Source: CBDCLY01 sp965218715
Lineage (GTDB): Bacteria > Bacteroidota > Bacteroidia > Flavobacteriales_E > Vicingaceae
NCBI GenBank assembly: GCA_965218715.1
Contig: CBDCLY010000042.1
Location: 1 to 64,000 of the forward strand
DNA: 64,000 bases
Direction: 5' to 3'
How positions within the stretch are numbered: position 1 is the stretch's first letter; each line of letters begins with the position of its first letter. Below, in pieces: positions 8,679-16,867 of this stretch. Position numbers and translations under genes: made by a program. The notes under the pieces were generated by a model that made no database searches, was not told the DNA's origin, and saw only the letters and a program-made list of their open reading frames with translations.

Positions 8679-9072
8679 GACTCACTGCTTTTTCAACCAA
8701 CATATTAAAAAAGTTAGTCAAGGGTTTTTCTACCATCATTTTCATGAAAGGATTGATATCACCCTCAAACAACATATAAGCCTCAGTTTTGCCATCTCCA
8801 AGCTCTGCTAAATGGATGTCTAAAGTAAAGTTAAATGGAACTTTTCCAAAAGACTCAATGCTGATTTTATCTGGTGATGATTCTGAAACCTTTTTTAGCC
8901 CAATTCTAGCCATTCCTTTGATAGTAAACTCACATTGATTAGGATCTGATTGCCACTTTTCAATTTTGCCTTCTGGCATCAATTGCTCAAAGTTATTTAA
9001 GTCGGCCAAAAAATTAAATAATTGACTTGGACTGGAATTCGAATTTTGGTGATTTGTTTCTATTCGGGTCAT
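8668..9072 (-). CDS. SRPBCC-fold (polyketide cyclase/START-like) protein
   Basis: About 134 residues. The pattern SSPSQLFNFLADLNNFEQLMP near the start, a WQSDPNQCEFTIKGMARI strand pair and the terminal helix PLTNFFNMLVEKAVSL fit the SRPBCC ligand-binding fold. The ligand is unknown. I choose the ATG at 9072, which overlaps the pyrE stop as ATGA; the longer frame starting at 9087 would run into pyrE. The 3' end overlaps the end of birA by 11 bp on the other strand. Co-transcription with pyrE is likely but does not by itself indicate a pyrimidine role. Confidence 0.8.
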   Translation of the reverse strand: MTRIETNHQNSNSSPSQLFNFLADLNNFEQLMPEGKIEKWQSDPNQCEFTIKGMARIGLKKVSESSPDKISIESFGKVPFNFTLDIHLAELGDGKTEAYMLFEGDINPFMKMMVEKPLTNFFNMLVEKAVSLSL

Positions 9073-9716
9073 ACTAATGCGTTCCAATTGGCTGGATCTT
9101 TTCTCCAGTTTTCTAATGAATTAATGTCTGATTCAGTAATGTAACCATGCTCCAAAGCTACCGTGATAAGATTATTATAATCGCTTAAAGTATAAAGCGG
9201 ACATTTTGCAGCACTAAAATTGTCTTTAGCCAATTGAAAATTATAGCTAAAGATGGAGACCATTCCAACCACATAAGCACCAGTTGCTCTCAATGCTTCA
9301 ACCGCGTTTAAGCTACTCATACCTGTAGAAATTAGGTCTTCAATTACAACCACTCTTTGTCCAGGGCTAACTTCTCCTTCTACCTGGTTTTGCAGTCCGT
9401 GACCTTTGGAAGAGGAGCGAACGTATGCAAAAGGTATCTCTAGTTCTTGCGCAACTAGGGCTCCCTGAGCAATTCCTCCTGTAGCTACACCTGCAATGAG
9501 ATCAACCTGCCCAAAATTTTCTTGTATCGACTCTACAAATTTTTGTCGAATGTAAGTTCGAACCTTAGGGTATGAAAGGGTTTTTCTATTGTCGCAATAA
9601 ATGGGAGAATTCCATCCAGAGGCCCATTGAAACGGCTCACTTTTGTTCAATCGGATTGCTTTAATTTGAAGCAGAAATTCGGCTACTTTATGTGCAGTTT
9701 CTTGGTTAATTTTCAT
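9069..9716 (-). CDS. pyrE: Orotate phosphoribosyltransferase
   Basis: A 215-residue enzyme of de novo pyrimidine synthesis that joins orotate to PRPP to give OMP. Seen motifs: SGWNSPIYCDNRKTLS, GVATGGIAQGALVAQ, and the PRPP loop VVVIEDLISTGMSSL. Start is the ATG at 9716, giving MKINQETA; the upstream extension to 9779 lies opposite the NUDIX gene and is not family-like. Only two bases separate this start from the divergent NUDIX start, so both promoters must overlap coding sequence. It is coupled to the SRPBCC gene. Confidence 0.95.
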   Translation of the reverse strand: MKINQETAHKVAEFLLQIKAIRLNKSEPFQWASGWNSPIYCDNRKTLSYPKVRTYIRQKFVESIQENFGQVDLIAGVATGGIAQGALVAQELEIPFAYVRSSSKGHGLQNQVEGEVSPGQRVVVIEDLISTGMSSLNAVEALRATGAYVVGMVSIFSYNFQLAKDNFSAAKCPLYTLSDYNNLITVALEHGYITESDINSLENWRKDPANWNALV

Positions 9717-9718
9717 GA

Positions 9719-10336
9719 ATGCAAAGGTATAAAGTTTTTGTGAACGCACACGTGATAAATGTCTTTGAAAAGCGGACAAAAAACAGGAATGTTAATAATT
9801 TATTTCACATTAATAATCCTTCTAGATTTGAGCTAAGTGTGCTAGGTGATTTTCTAATAAAAGAGCCAGGGTCATTGCATGTAGATCTAACATCGAGTGA
9901 TGTTGAGGGTTTTTGGGAAAAATTTCAATCTAATTTTGAAATAGTGTCAGCTGCTGGAGGACTTGTACTAAGAAACAATGCTGAGGTATTATTGATTCAT
10001 CGATTGGGTTTTTGGGATTTACCAAAAGGTAAAATTGAAATAAACGAATCGATAGAACAGGCAGCCATAAGGGAGGTTGAAGAAGAATGCAACCTATTTG
10101 ATCTTAAAATCGATAAAAAGCTTCCAACCAGCTACCACATATACCAACGTAATGGAGAAAAAATTCTAAAACCTACTTATTGGTTTAAAATGACTTCTAA
10201 AAAAGGGGATGGATTAAAGCCCCAAATTGAAGAAGGGATAGATGAGGTGAAATGGCTTAATTTCTCTGAAATACCCGATTACATAGATGCTATGTACCCA
10301 AGTTTACAAGTTTATTTAAAGCAATTAATTGCTTAG
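9719..10336 (+). CDS. NUDIX hydrolase with N-terminal extension
   Basis: A 205-residue protein. Residues 1 to about 75 form an N-terminal domain (YKVFVNAHVI... then SSDVEGFWEKFQSNFEIVSA), after which a NUDIX core begins at AAGGLVLRN. The catalytic NUDIX box is GKIEINESIEQAAIREVEEEC (about residues 105-125). This two-part layout is common in Bacteroidota. The enzyme probably cleaves a nucleoside diphosphate linked to some moiety; substrate unknown. Start ATG 9719 fits the conserved YKVFVN beginning. Its end overlaps the convergent 10325 gene by 12 bp. Confidence 0.9.
   Translation: MQRYKVFVNAHVINVFEKRTKNRNVNNLFHINNPSRFELSVLGDFLIKEPGSLHVDLTSSDVEGFWEKFQSNFEIVSAAGGLVLRNNAEVLLIHRLGFWDLPKGKIEINESIEQAAIREVEEECNLFDLKIDKKLPTSYHIYQRNGEKILKPTYWFKMTSKKGDGLKPQIEEGIDEVKWLNFSEIPDYIDAMYPSLQVYLKQLIA
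9722..9729 (-). promoter_or_regulatory. -7 promoter element abutting the pyrE start (possible leaderless mRNA)
   Basis: Minus strand reads TACCTTTG, a perfect TAnnTTTG. Only five bases separate it from the pyrE ATG, so transcription would begin at or within a base or two of the start codon. It lies within the first codons of the divergent NUDIX gene. Confidence 0.5.
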
Positions 10337-11689
10337 GTTAAACAAAGTCCTTTCAATATCTTGAGGCCCAGGGGCAAAGGCCTGTTTTAATTTGCCATTG
10401 GGAGAGATTAAGAAATAGCTAGGCACGCTCTTAACTTCATATGCTTCCTTCAATTCTGTTGAATTGCCATTGTAAAGTTGAGTCCAATCGAATTGAAACC
10501 TTGAAACGGCATTTTCCATTTCACTTTTTTCAGGGTCTAGATTGATGCTTATGAATTGAATGTCGCTTCCATATTTAGTTTCTAATTCCTTAATTATTTG
10601 CATTTCTCTTAAGCTCGGGATCGACCAATTGGCCCAAAAATTTAGATAAATATACTTTCCGTTATAATCACTTAGGCTTTTTATCTCTCCTTTTAAGTCG
10701 GCCAATTTAAATTCTGGTGCAGAGGTGTTTGGTTGATATAAGCGAAGGTTTTTTAACATGTTTTTTGCAGTTCGCCTTGTGCTTTCGTAGTCACTTTTCT
10801 CCATTAATTCTTCTAAGAATTGAATGTTTATTCTTTGTTTTATTCGCTTTTTATGATAGGTTTCAAAAAGTCCTTGTAAAAGATAAAGCTCTGCTAATTC
10901 GCTACTATTGAAATTCTTTGCCTGATCAATTGCTTGAATGGTTTTATTCAGGTTTTCATCAAGAACAATGGCTTTCATTATATCTTTTCCTTGTTTTTCA
11001 AGTGTCAATTGTTCAAAATCCTGCTGATAAAATTGCCTGAAAAAGTTAATGTACTCTTTGTTCTTAACCAAGACATCTTTGCCTTTAATGTACTTGTTGA
11101 ACAGGCTGTCTCTAGGAACCCTATTAATGTCTTGCAAATTGGCTAAGGCATAAATGATGTAGTTTTTGGCATACGGACTTGCCTCTTCAGGGATATTGCC
11201 AATGCTTTTCAAAATGAATTTATCCAATTCTTTTTTTGCGCCTTTCACAACAAATTGAGCATAATTTCTGGTGAAAAAATCCTGATAAGATTGATTAAAG
11301 TTTTTTATTATGGTATTTGTTTCATTGGCTTTTGGAAGCAAAAATTGGATATCTAGCTGCTTATCGTAAGCTCTTCCTTGATTTTTGCTTTCGTCAAAGT
11401 TGATTTGAACATTGTATAATTGCCCGGGTTCTACAAACAAACTGGTTGTTTTATCTTCAATCTTTAACACCACTTGCATGGTTTCCTTCAAATCCAATTT
11501 CAATTCAAAACTGCCATCTTGAATTTTTGAGTTGCCTAATTCTTCCAATTCATTGGTGAAATAGTCTTGATAAATTAAAGCTTTAATTGTTTTCCCATTT
11601 TCTGAAGTGATACTTCCTTTTATTAGGCTTATTTGTCCGATTAATGGATTAAAAAAGGAGATGGCTAGGAAAAGTAGGATTGACCTCAT
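10325..11689 (-). CDS. Secreted TlpA-like thioredoxin-fold protein lacking the CXXC cysteines
   Basis: A 454-residue protein with a signal peptide (ends near GQISLIKG), a DUF4369-like N-terminal beta domain (GSITSENGKTIKALIYQ), a helical middle and a C-terminal AhpC/TlpA thioredoxin domain from about residue 320 (APEFKLADLKGEIKSLSDYNGK). At the redox site, where relatives have W-C-x-x-C, this protein has NFWANWSIPSLREM: both cysteines are serine. The cis-proline region VKSVPSYFLISP is kept. It therefore cannot do classic thiol-disulfide exchange and may act as a binding or chaperone domain. The start overlaps the coaD stop. Confidence 0.85.
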   Translation of the reverse strand: MRSILLFLAISFFNPLIGQISLIKGSITSENGKTIKALIYQDYFTNELEELGNSKIQDGSFELKLDLKETMQVVLKIEDKTTSLFVEPGQLYNVQINFDESKNQGRAYDKQLDIQFLLPKANETNTIIKNFNQSYQDFFTRNYAQFVVKGAKKELDKFILKSIGNIPEEASPYAKNYIIYALANLQDINRVPRDSLFNKYIKGKDVLVKNKEYINFFRQFYQQDFEQLTLEKQGKDIMKAIVLDENLNKTIQAIDQAKNFNSSELAELYLLQGLFETYHKKRIKQRINIQFLEELMEKSDYESTRRTAKNMLKNLRLYQPNTSAPEFKLADLKGEIKSLSDYNGKYIYLNFWANWSIPSLREMQIIKELETKYGSDIQFISINLDPEKSEMENAVSRFQFDWTQLYNGNSTELKEAYEVKSVPSYFLISPNGKLKQAFAPGPQDIERTLFNLSN

Positions 11690-12150
11690 TTAGCAATTTG
11701 AATGTTTGTTGGAAGGAATTGTTGAGCATCGCCCCCATTTCGAACTATATCACGCACAATACTTGAATTTATTGCAGAATACAAGGGGTCGGTCATAAGA
11801 AATATAGTTTCAATCTCGTCCTGAAGTTTAAGGTTCATCTGAGCAATGGATCGCTCAAATTCAAAATCTTGGGTATTCCTTAAGCCCCTAAGTATGAATT
11901 TTGCATTTTTCTTTTCACAAAACTCAACGGTTAAACCTTGGTATATTTCTACTTTAATCTTTGGTTCATTTTTAAAAGTTTCTTCTATCCATTTTAAACG
12001 CTGACTCAATTCAAACATATTGGATTTTTGAGAATTGCTTCCAATGGCAATTATGAGTTCGTCAAAGAGAGGCAAAGCCCTATTTACAATTGAAACATGT
12101 CCGAGTGTAATGGGGTCAAAAGAGCCAGGAAAAACTGCAACCTTTTTCAT
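11686..12150 (-). CDS. coaD: Pantetheine-phosphate adenylyltransferase
   Basis: A 154-residue cytoplasmic enzyme of coenzyme A synthesis that adenylates 4'-phosphopantetheine. Motifs seen: FPGSFDPITLGHVSIV (the TxGH nucleotidyltransferase signature), RGLRNTQDFEFE, and the late AINSSIVRDIVRNGG segment. Length matches the family (about 155-165). It lies between rsmD (2-bp gap) and the TlpA-like gene (4-bp overlap). The rsmD-coaD pairing is widespread in bacteria. Confidence 0.96.
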   Translation of the reverse strand: MKKVAVFPGSFDPITLGHVSIVNRALPLFDELIIAIGSNSQKSNMFELSQRLKWIEETFKNEPKIKVEIYQGLTVEFCEKKNAKFILRGLRNTQDFEFERSIAQMNLKLQDEIETIFLMTDPLYSAINSSIVRDIVRNGGDAQQFLPTNIQIAK

Positions 12151-12152
12151 AA

Positions 12153-12689
12153 TTATTGCTTTGAAAAGAAAGTAAAGTTAACATTTCCATATTTTTTCGA
12201 TTTTAAAAAATGTGGCTCCTCACTAAAATCATGATCTTTCCCATGCTCAAGGATTAACAAGCCCTCTTCTTTAAGGCTCTTAGAGGCTAAAATCAACGAA
12301 GGTAATTTTTCCATTAAATCAGAAGCGTAAGGTGGATCAGCGAATACTAAGGAGTATGATTGTTTGTTTTGTCGAATGAAACGCAAAACATCTGAACGTA
12401 CGGTTCTTAGATTTTTTATCTCTAGTTTTTTAATGTTATTTCTAAGTGACTTTATCGCAAGCCCATCTTGGTCAACACAAGTGCAATTGATTGCACCTCT
12501 CGAGCTAAACTCTAAACCAATTCCTCCAGATCCTGAAAAAAGATCGAGAACGGTTATTTTATCTAGGTCTAATTGGCTGCGTAGAACATTGAACAAACCT
12601 TCCTTTGCAAAATCGGTTGTAGGTCTTGCTGCCAAATTTTTGGAAACCTCAATTCTTCTTCCTTTGAAATTGCCGCCTATTATCCGCAC
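12153..12689 (-). CDS. rsmD: 16S rRNA (guanine(966)-N(2))-methyltransferase RsmD
   Basis: A 178-residue SAM-dependent enzyme that methylates G966 of 16S rRNA. Seen: MRIIGGNFKGRRI at the N-terminus, the ARPTTDFAKEGLFNVL segment, SAM motif I VLDLFSGSGGIGLE, and the catalytic ADPPY. Length matches the family. The start overlaps the end of the DUF3822 gene by 10 bp, so the two are translationally linked. Confidence 0.95.
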   Translation of the reverse strand: MRIIGGNFKGRRIEVSKNLAARPTTDFAKEGLFNVLRSQLDLDKITVLDLFSGSGGIGLEFSSRGAINCTCVDQDGLAIKSLRNNIKKLEIKNLRTVRSDVLRFIRQNKQSYSLVFADPPYASDLMEKLPSLILASKSLKEEGLLILEHGKDHDFSEEPHFLKSKKYGNVNFTFFSKQ

Positions 12690-13525
12690 AGCACTAAGGA
12701 ATAAAGACTTTTGAAATAATGGCTAGGAACTTCCTTAAAAAGCGAGGAGAAATTAAAGTCAGTAATGTTCACATCTATGTTACAATCCTTAAGGTATTTA
12801 AAGAGTAGTTGATAAATTTCACCATTGGTTTCAATTTTTCCAATGAGTTTTACCTTTGCAACATTTGGGTCCAATTGATGTTGCTCCATGACATATAAGG
12901 TAAAATACAATAGATCTTCAGCACTTTGATAGGCAAAGGTATTGGCCAATTCTAAACCATCCTTAAACACCAATAGGTCCACTTGATGATCTCGAACATT
13001 AATCAACAATTCTTTAGAAATTTCCTTTTCGTGGTTAATCAATCCTTCAATTTCGTGAATGACTTTTATTTTTGGGAAAAAGGAAAGCATAGTTTCATGC
13101 ACCAGTTTTGGTATTGCAAATGCAATGGAATAAGGCTCTAGCAAAAGCTCATTCGAAAATATGGACTGATCAATCGGGCTTTTCTCATGATTGAACCAAA
13201 GCACTTCTTCAATTTTTGAATCATCAATCAGGTTTTTTGGAATCAAGCTATACAATTCTGAACGCCAAGCATAGCCTATTTTTTTGAAGGTCTTGTTTTC
13301 TGTGAAAATCCGAAGTGCTTTTGAAGCTTCTTCAATAAAATTTGCCCAGGTGCTGAAAGGAGAAAATTGTTGTTGGCTTAAACCTACAAAGCACCTATCC
13401 TTTTCATGAAAGGTACAATAGTTAATTCCTGAGAAATCTAGGAGTAGAAAAAGGTGTAATTCTTCGTTTTTCGACGAATAAGATTGGTCTATGAGGTCAA
13501 AGTCTGCCGTATAGCTATGGCTCAT
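12680..13525 (-). CDS. DUF3822 family protein
   Basis: A 281-residue protein recognised as DUF3822, a Bacteroidota family usually found next to rsmD and coaD, as here. The N-terminal half shows alternating strands (LHLFLLLDFSGINYCTF) and the centre has LLINVRDHQVDLLVFKDG, resembling an actin/FtsA-like ATPase fold. No catalytic residues stand out. Function is unproven; context suggests only a housekeeping role. Start is the ATG at 13525, five bases after the stop of the upstream gene. Confidence 0.8.
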   Translation of the reverse strand: MSHSYTADFDLIDQSYSSKNEELHLFLLLDFSGINYCTFHEKDRCFVGLSQQQFSPFSTWANFIEEASKALRIFTENKTFKKIGYAWRSELYSLIPKNLIDDSKIEEVLWFNHEKSPIDQSIFSNELLLEPYSIAFAIPKLVHETMLSFFPKIKVIHEIEGLINHEKEISKELLINVRDHQVDLLVFKDGLELANTFAYQSAEDLLYFTLYVMEQHQLDPNVAKVKLIGKIETNGEIYQLLFKYLKDCNIDVNITDFNFSSLFKEVPSHYFKSLYSLVLCG

Positions 13526-13530
13526 TTAAA

Positions 13531-14109
13531 TTACCAGTTTCCTGAAGTAATGGGCTCTGTCATTGAACCAACTTTTAAAACATCTTTTAAATCAACGTTT
13601 TCATTTTTGGTTTTTAAGCCATTGTATACATGTGACAATTCAGTTGAAGCTTCAAAAACGTTGACATTCACTTTATTCTTCTCAATAACTCCAGCTTTCA
13701 TTTTAAATTCTTCGCCTTCGCCAAAAGGAATGATGCGAAGAGAATCAATGGAGAACTCTTCAGGAAAAACAGTTCTTGCTGGCACTAAGGAAGTATCTCG
13801 GATTACGATCCCCAATTCTACTGCTTCTGCTTCTGTTAATGTATCTGGAACATTACCGATTGCTTTAATAATGGTTAAAGAATCGTTGCCTAAAAAATGA
13901 ATCAATTCATCGAAGTTGGCAGCAAATCTGCCATTTTCCCCTTTAAATTCTTTTTGAGCTGTAACTACATTTAGCAGTCGCTCTTGTACTACCAATCTTC
14001 TTGCTTCCGCTTTCTGTTGAAAGATGATTTTATTTTGAATACCTGTGTAGATAAAGTAAGCTAAAATAACGGCCACTACTGCTAAGCCTAATTGAATACC
14101 AATTTTCAT
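13531..14109 (-). CDS. Membrane-anchored protein of unknown function
   Basis: About 192 residues from ATG 14109 (MKIGIQLG). One N-terminal transmembrane helix (about residues 5-22) is followed by a helical stretch with VVQERLLNVVTAQKEFKGENGRFA, reminiscent of type IV pilin-like/prepilin layouts where a long helix leads into a small globular domain, but no prepilin cleavage motif is present. The rest is acidic and extracytoplasmic by prediction. It is the first gene of the run into DUF3822, rsmD, coaD and the TlpA-like gene. I do not recognise the family beyond being Bacteroidota-like. Confidence 0.65.
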   Translation of the reverse strand: MKIGIQLGLAVVAVILAYFIYTGIQNKIIFQQKAEARRLVVQERLLNVVTAQKEFKGENGRFAANFDELIHFLGNDSLTIIKAIGNVPDTLTEAEAVELGIVIRDTSLVPARTVFPEEFSIDSLRIIPFGEGEEFKMKAGVIEKNKVNVNVFEASTELSHVYNGLKTKNENVDLKDVLKVGSMTEPITSGNW

Positions 14110-14132
14110 GAATCTAATTTTTGCAACAAACA

Positions 14133-14140
14133 CAAATCTA
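14133..14140 (-). promoter_or_regulatory. Candidate -7 element for the 13531-14109 gene and its operon
   Basis: Minus strand TAGATTTG, a perfect TAnnTTTG match, 23 nt before the ATG at 14109. No convincing -33 element at the expected spacing. Confidence 0.4.
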
Positions 14141-14186
14141 CAATTTTTTTACCGCTTAGTTGACAGTCATTCACTTTGATTTAGGT

Positions 14187-14194
14187 TAAATTTG
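14187..14194 (+). promoter_or_regulatory. Candidate -7 element for the RecD-like helicase gene
   Basis: Reads TAAATTTG, a perfect TAnnTTTG. A TTG at 14160-14162 could be the -33 element although the 24-nt spacing is longer than the usual 19-21. It would give a 5' leader of about 12 nt to the ATG at 14213. Confidence 0.45.
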
Positions 14195-14212
14195 AGTCCT
14201 ATCCCAAGCATT

Positions 14213-15637
14213 ATGTTAGACGCTTTTCAGAAGCTATTTTTACAAAAACTACCTGGTGAGCCTACTAAAGATCAGGAAGCATTGTTAGAGAAGTTGTCTC
14301 ATTTTTTGCTATTCCAAGCAGAAAGAAAATGCTTTGTTTTAAGAGGATATGCCGGAACTGGAAAAACGACCGCTGTTGGGGCCATTGTGAACAGTATATC
14401 CAAGTACCAACTGCAATCTGTTTTGCTTGCACCCACAGGACGTGCAGCAAAAATAATGGCAAAATTTGCGAAGAGACCAGCATTTACCATTCATAAATAT
14501 ATCTATCAAAAGAAGCGCATAGCACATGGACAAGTGCGGTTTGAATTGGCACACAATAGAAATCAAAACACCATTTTTCTAGTGGATGAGGCCTCAATGA
14601 TTTCAGATGGACAAGGCTTGAACCAGACTTCCTCTTACAAGGCGAATAGCCTTCTAGCAGACTTAATTTCTTATGTATATTCCTCCTACAATTGTGCCAT
14701 CATATTCATTGGAGACATTGCTCAGTTGCCGCCTGTGGGTTCCGACTTTAGCCCTGCTTTAGAGCCTAGGTACCTGCGAGACCAGTTCAATTTAAAACTT
14801 TTTGGAGCAGAATTAAAAGAAGTATTAAGGCAAGTTGCAGATTCAGGAATATTATTCAATGCAACGAAGATCAGAAATCAGATAGTTAATGATGAATTCA
14901 ACATACGAATTGAAGAATCCAAGCATCAGGATGTGCATTGGATCAATGGAATGGAATTGGAAGAGTCTTTAGAAAAAGCTGTTGCCGATTATGGAACTGA
15001 AGAAGTGGTTGTAATTACTCGATCTAATAAACGTGCCAATGAATTTAACCAGCAATTTAGAGTTAGGATATTGGATTTGGACGAGGAGTTGGCAACAGGG
15101 GATTATTTAATGGTAGTAAAAAACAATTATTTCTGGCTAGGTCATGAAGATGCAATTGGATTCATTGCCAATGGAGATATTGGTGAAATAAGTGCCATTG
15201 AAAACCATGAAGAAATCTATGGTTTTCACTTTTCTAATCTTCAATTGCGTTTGATAGATTACCCAGACACACCAAGCATTTCTGTAAAGGTTCTTAAAGA
15301 GACATTGCACACGAATTATTCGGCCCTCTCGCCAGAAGAATCAAATTCATTTTTTGATAAAGTGATGGAAGATTATGAAGATGAGCCTAGCAGGAAGAAA
15401 AAGTTTGAAATGCTCAAAAAAAACCCCCATTACAATGCTCTACAAGTGAAATTTGCACATGCGCTTACTTGTCACAAAGCACAAGGTGGACAATGGCGTC
15501 ATGTTTTTATTGACCAGGGTTACCTTACAGAAGAGATGTTGGATAAAGATTACATGAGGTGGTTGTATACTGCAATTACTAGAGCAAAAACGGAATTGAG
15601 TTTTGTGAATTTTCATCCAGATTTTCTGGTCGACTAA
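14213..15637 (+). CDS. RecD-like superfamily 1 DNA helicase
   Basis: About 474 residues. Walker A GYAGTGKTT occurs near residue 50, followed by LLAPTGRAAKIM (motif Ia), IFLVDEASMISD (Walker B), FIGDIAQLPPVG (motif III) and a UvrD_C_2-type end with FAHALTCHKAQGGQW and WLYTAITRAK. This is the compact AAA/RecD-like helicase common in Bacteroidota, lacking the N-terminal domain of full RecD2; probably 5'-3' DNA unwinding in repair or replication. I prefer ATG 14213 to the TTG at 14192 because of the -7 element just upstream. Confidence 0.88.
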   Translation: MLDAFQKLFLQKLPGEPTKDQEALLEKLSHFLLFQAERKCFVLRGYAGTGKTTAVGAIVNSISKYQLQSVLLAPTGRAAKIMAKFAKRPAFTIHKYIYQKKRIAHGQVRFELAHNRNQNTIFLVDEASMISDGQGLNQTSSYKANSLLADLISYVYSSYNCAIIFIGDIAQLPPVGSDFSPALEPRYLRDQFNLKLFGAELKEVLRQVADSGILFNATKIRNQIVNDEFNIRIEESKHQDVHWINGMELEESLEKAVADYGTEEVVVITRSNKRANEFNQQFRVRILDLDEELATGDYLMVVKNNYFWLGHEDAIGFIANGDIGEISAIENHEEIYGFHFSNLQLRLIDYPDTPSISVKVLKETLHTNYSALSPEESNSFFDKVMEDYEDEPSRKKKFEMLKKNPHYNALQVKFAHALTCHKAQGGQWRHVFIDQGYLTEEMLDKDYMRWLYTAITRAKTELSFVNFHPDFLVD

Positions 15638-15702
15638 TTGAGTAAATGTATAATTTGGCAATAAGATAAATGAATCTTTAATCTGAAAATAAAAACAAAC
15701 AA

Positions 15703-16212
15703 ATGAGCAAAATAAATTTTAAAGGAACTCCAATCCACGTAAGTGGAGTAATCCCAGGTGTAGGAGAGCAAGTTGAAGATTTTACTTTCGTAAAAGAGGA
15801 TTTGTCAGATGGAAATTTAAGTGAATATGGCGCCCAAGTAAAAGTAATCATGGCCATCCCTAGTTTAGATACCGGAATATGCATGAAGGAAGCTAGAGCC
15901 TTTAATTCTGCCATTGGCGCAATAGATGGTGTTATTGGTTTAACACTTTCTAAAGACCTTCCATTTGCCATGAAGCGTTTTTGCTCAGCAGAGGGAATTG
16001 AAGACATCATTTCTGCTTCAGACTTTAGGTACAATGATTTTGGAAATCAATTCAACTTAGAAATGACCGACGGACCACTTAAAGGCTTGTTTGCAAGAGT
16101 TGTTTTTGTTTTGGATGGAAAAAACACCATAGTTTACAAGGAGGAGGTAGATGATATTGTTCATGAACCAAACTATGAAGCTGCAATGGATGCTGTAAAA
16201 GCAATACTTTAA
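15703..16212 (+). CDS. tpx: Thiol peroxidase
   Basis: A 169-residue atypical 2-Cys peroxiredoxin that reduces lipid and hydrogen peroxides. The peroxidatic cysteine lies in PSLDTGICMKEARAF, where most Tpx have PSxDTxxC; the resolving cysteine is in DLPFAMKRFCSAEG. The N-terminal KGTPIHVSG and the GLFARVVFVLD segment also match. Length is typical. It is likely cytoplasmic; no signal peptide. It is convergent with the response regulator, four bases away. Confidence 0.92.
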   Translation: MSKINFKGTPIHVSGVIPGVGEQVEDFTFVKEDLSDGNLSEYGAQVKVIMAIPSLDTGICMKEARAFNSAIGAIDGVIGLTLSKDLPFAMKRFCSAEGIEDIISASDFRYNDFGNQFNLEMTDGPLKGLFARVVFVLDGKNTIVYKEEVDDIVHEPNYEAAMDAVKAIL

Positions 16213-16216
16213 TCAA

Positions 16217-16867
16217 TTAGCCGATTAAATCATTTTCATAAGCGAATTTGATTAATCCAACGATACTTTTCGAATCGGTCTTGTTTAAGATGTTTTTTCT
16301 GTGGGTATCAACAGTTTGTTTGCTAATTCCAAGCTCTTCTGCAATTTCAAGGCTTGTTCTTTCATCCACTATCAATTGAAGGATCTCTAATTCCCGATTA
16401 CTTAATTTAAGGGCTTTGTTACTTGATTTTTGATTTTGTCGAACCTCTTTTAGAACCATCCTTAGCATTTCTGGATCATAGTATGAATTGCCGCCTAAAA
16501 TTTTATCTATGGCCTCTATGAAATCTTCTTTCTTACTGCTCTTTAGTAAATAGCCCTCAACATCCATGAAATAAATCTCCTTTACAAAGGAACTATTATC
16601 GTGCATGGTAAGCGCCAATATTTTAATATCGGGATTGAAGGCCTTTAATCTTCTTATTAGCTCAAAACCATCCAGTTCAGGCATACTAATGTCTGTAATC
16701 ACTAGATCAGGTTTAACATGACCGGATTCAAGATCTAGTATGGCCAATAAGCCATGATTGTATTCTTTGCAAATTTGGAGACCTTCCTCATTGATTAGCA
16801 TGCGCTTAATCCCATCAATGATGAATTGATGATCATCAATTAGTACAATTTGTTTTGGATTATTCAT
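16217..16867 (-). CDS. LuxR/NarL-type response regulator
   Basis: A 216-residue DNA-binding response regulator. The receiver domain (residues 1 to about 125) has the acidic pair IDDH, the phosphoacceptor Asp in DLVITDISMPELDG and the Lys in YLLKSSKKEDF. A LuxR helix-turn-helix follows (LSNRELEILQLIVDERTSLEIAEELGISKQTVDTHRKNIL). Its start overlaps the stop of the histidine kinase gene by 8 bp, so they form a two-component pair. Target genes are unknown. Confidence 0.93.
   Translation of the reverse strand: MNNPKQIVLIDDHQFIIDGIKRMLINEEGLQICKEYNHGLLAILDLESGHVKPDLVITDISMPELDGFELIRRLKAFNPDIKILALTMHDNSSFVKEIYFMDVEGYLLKSSKKEDFIEAIDKILGGNSYYDPEMLRMVLKEVRQNQKSSNKALKLSNRELEILQLIVDERTSLEIAEELGISKQTVDTHRKNILNKTDSKSIVGLIKFAYENDLIG

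Noticed and set aside
14265..14566. Cluster of minus-strand frames opposite the RecD-like helicase
   Set aside because: All are shadows of the helicase coding sequence.
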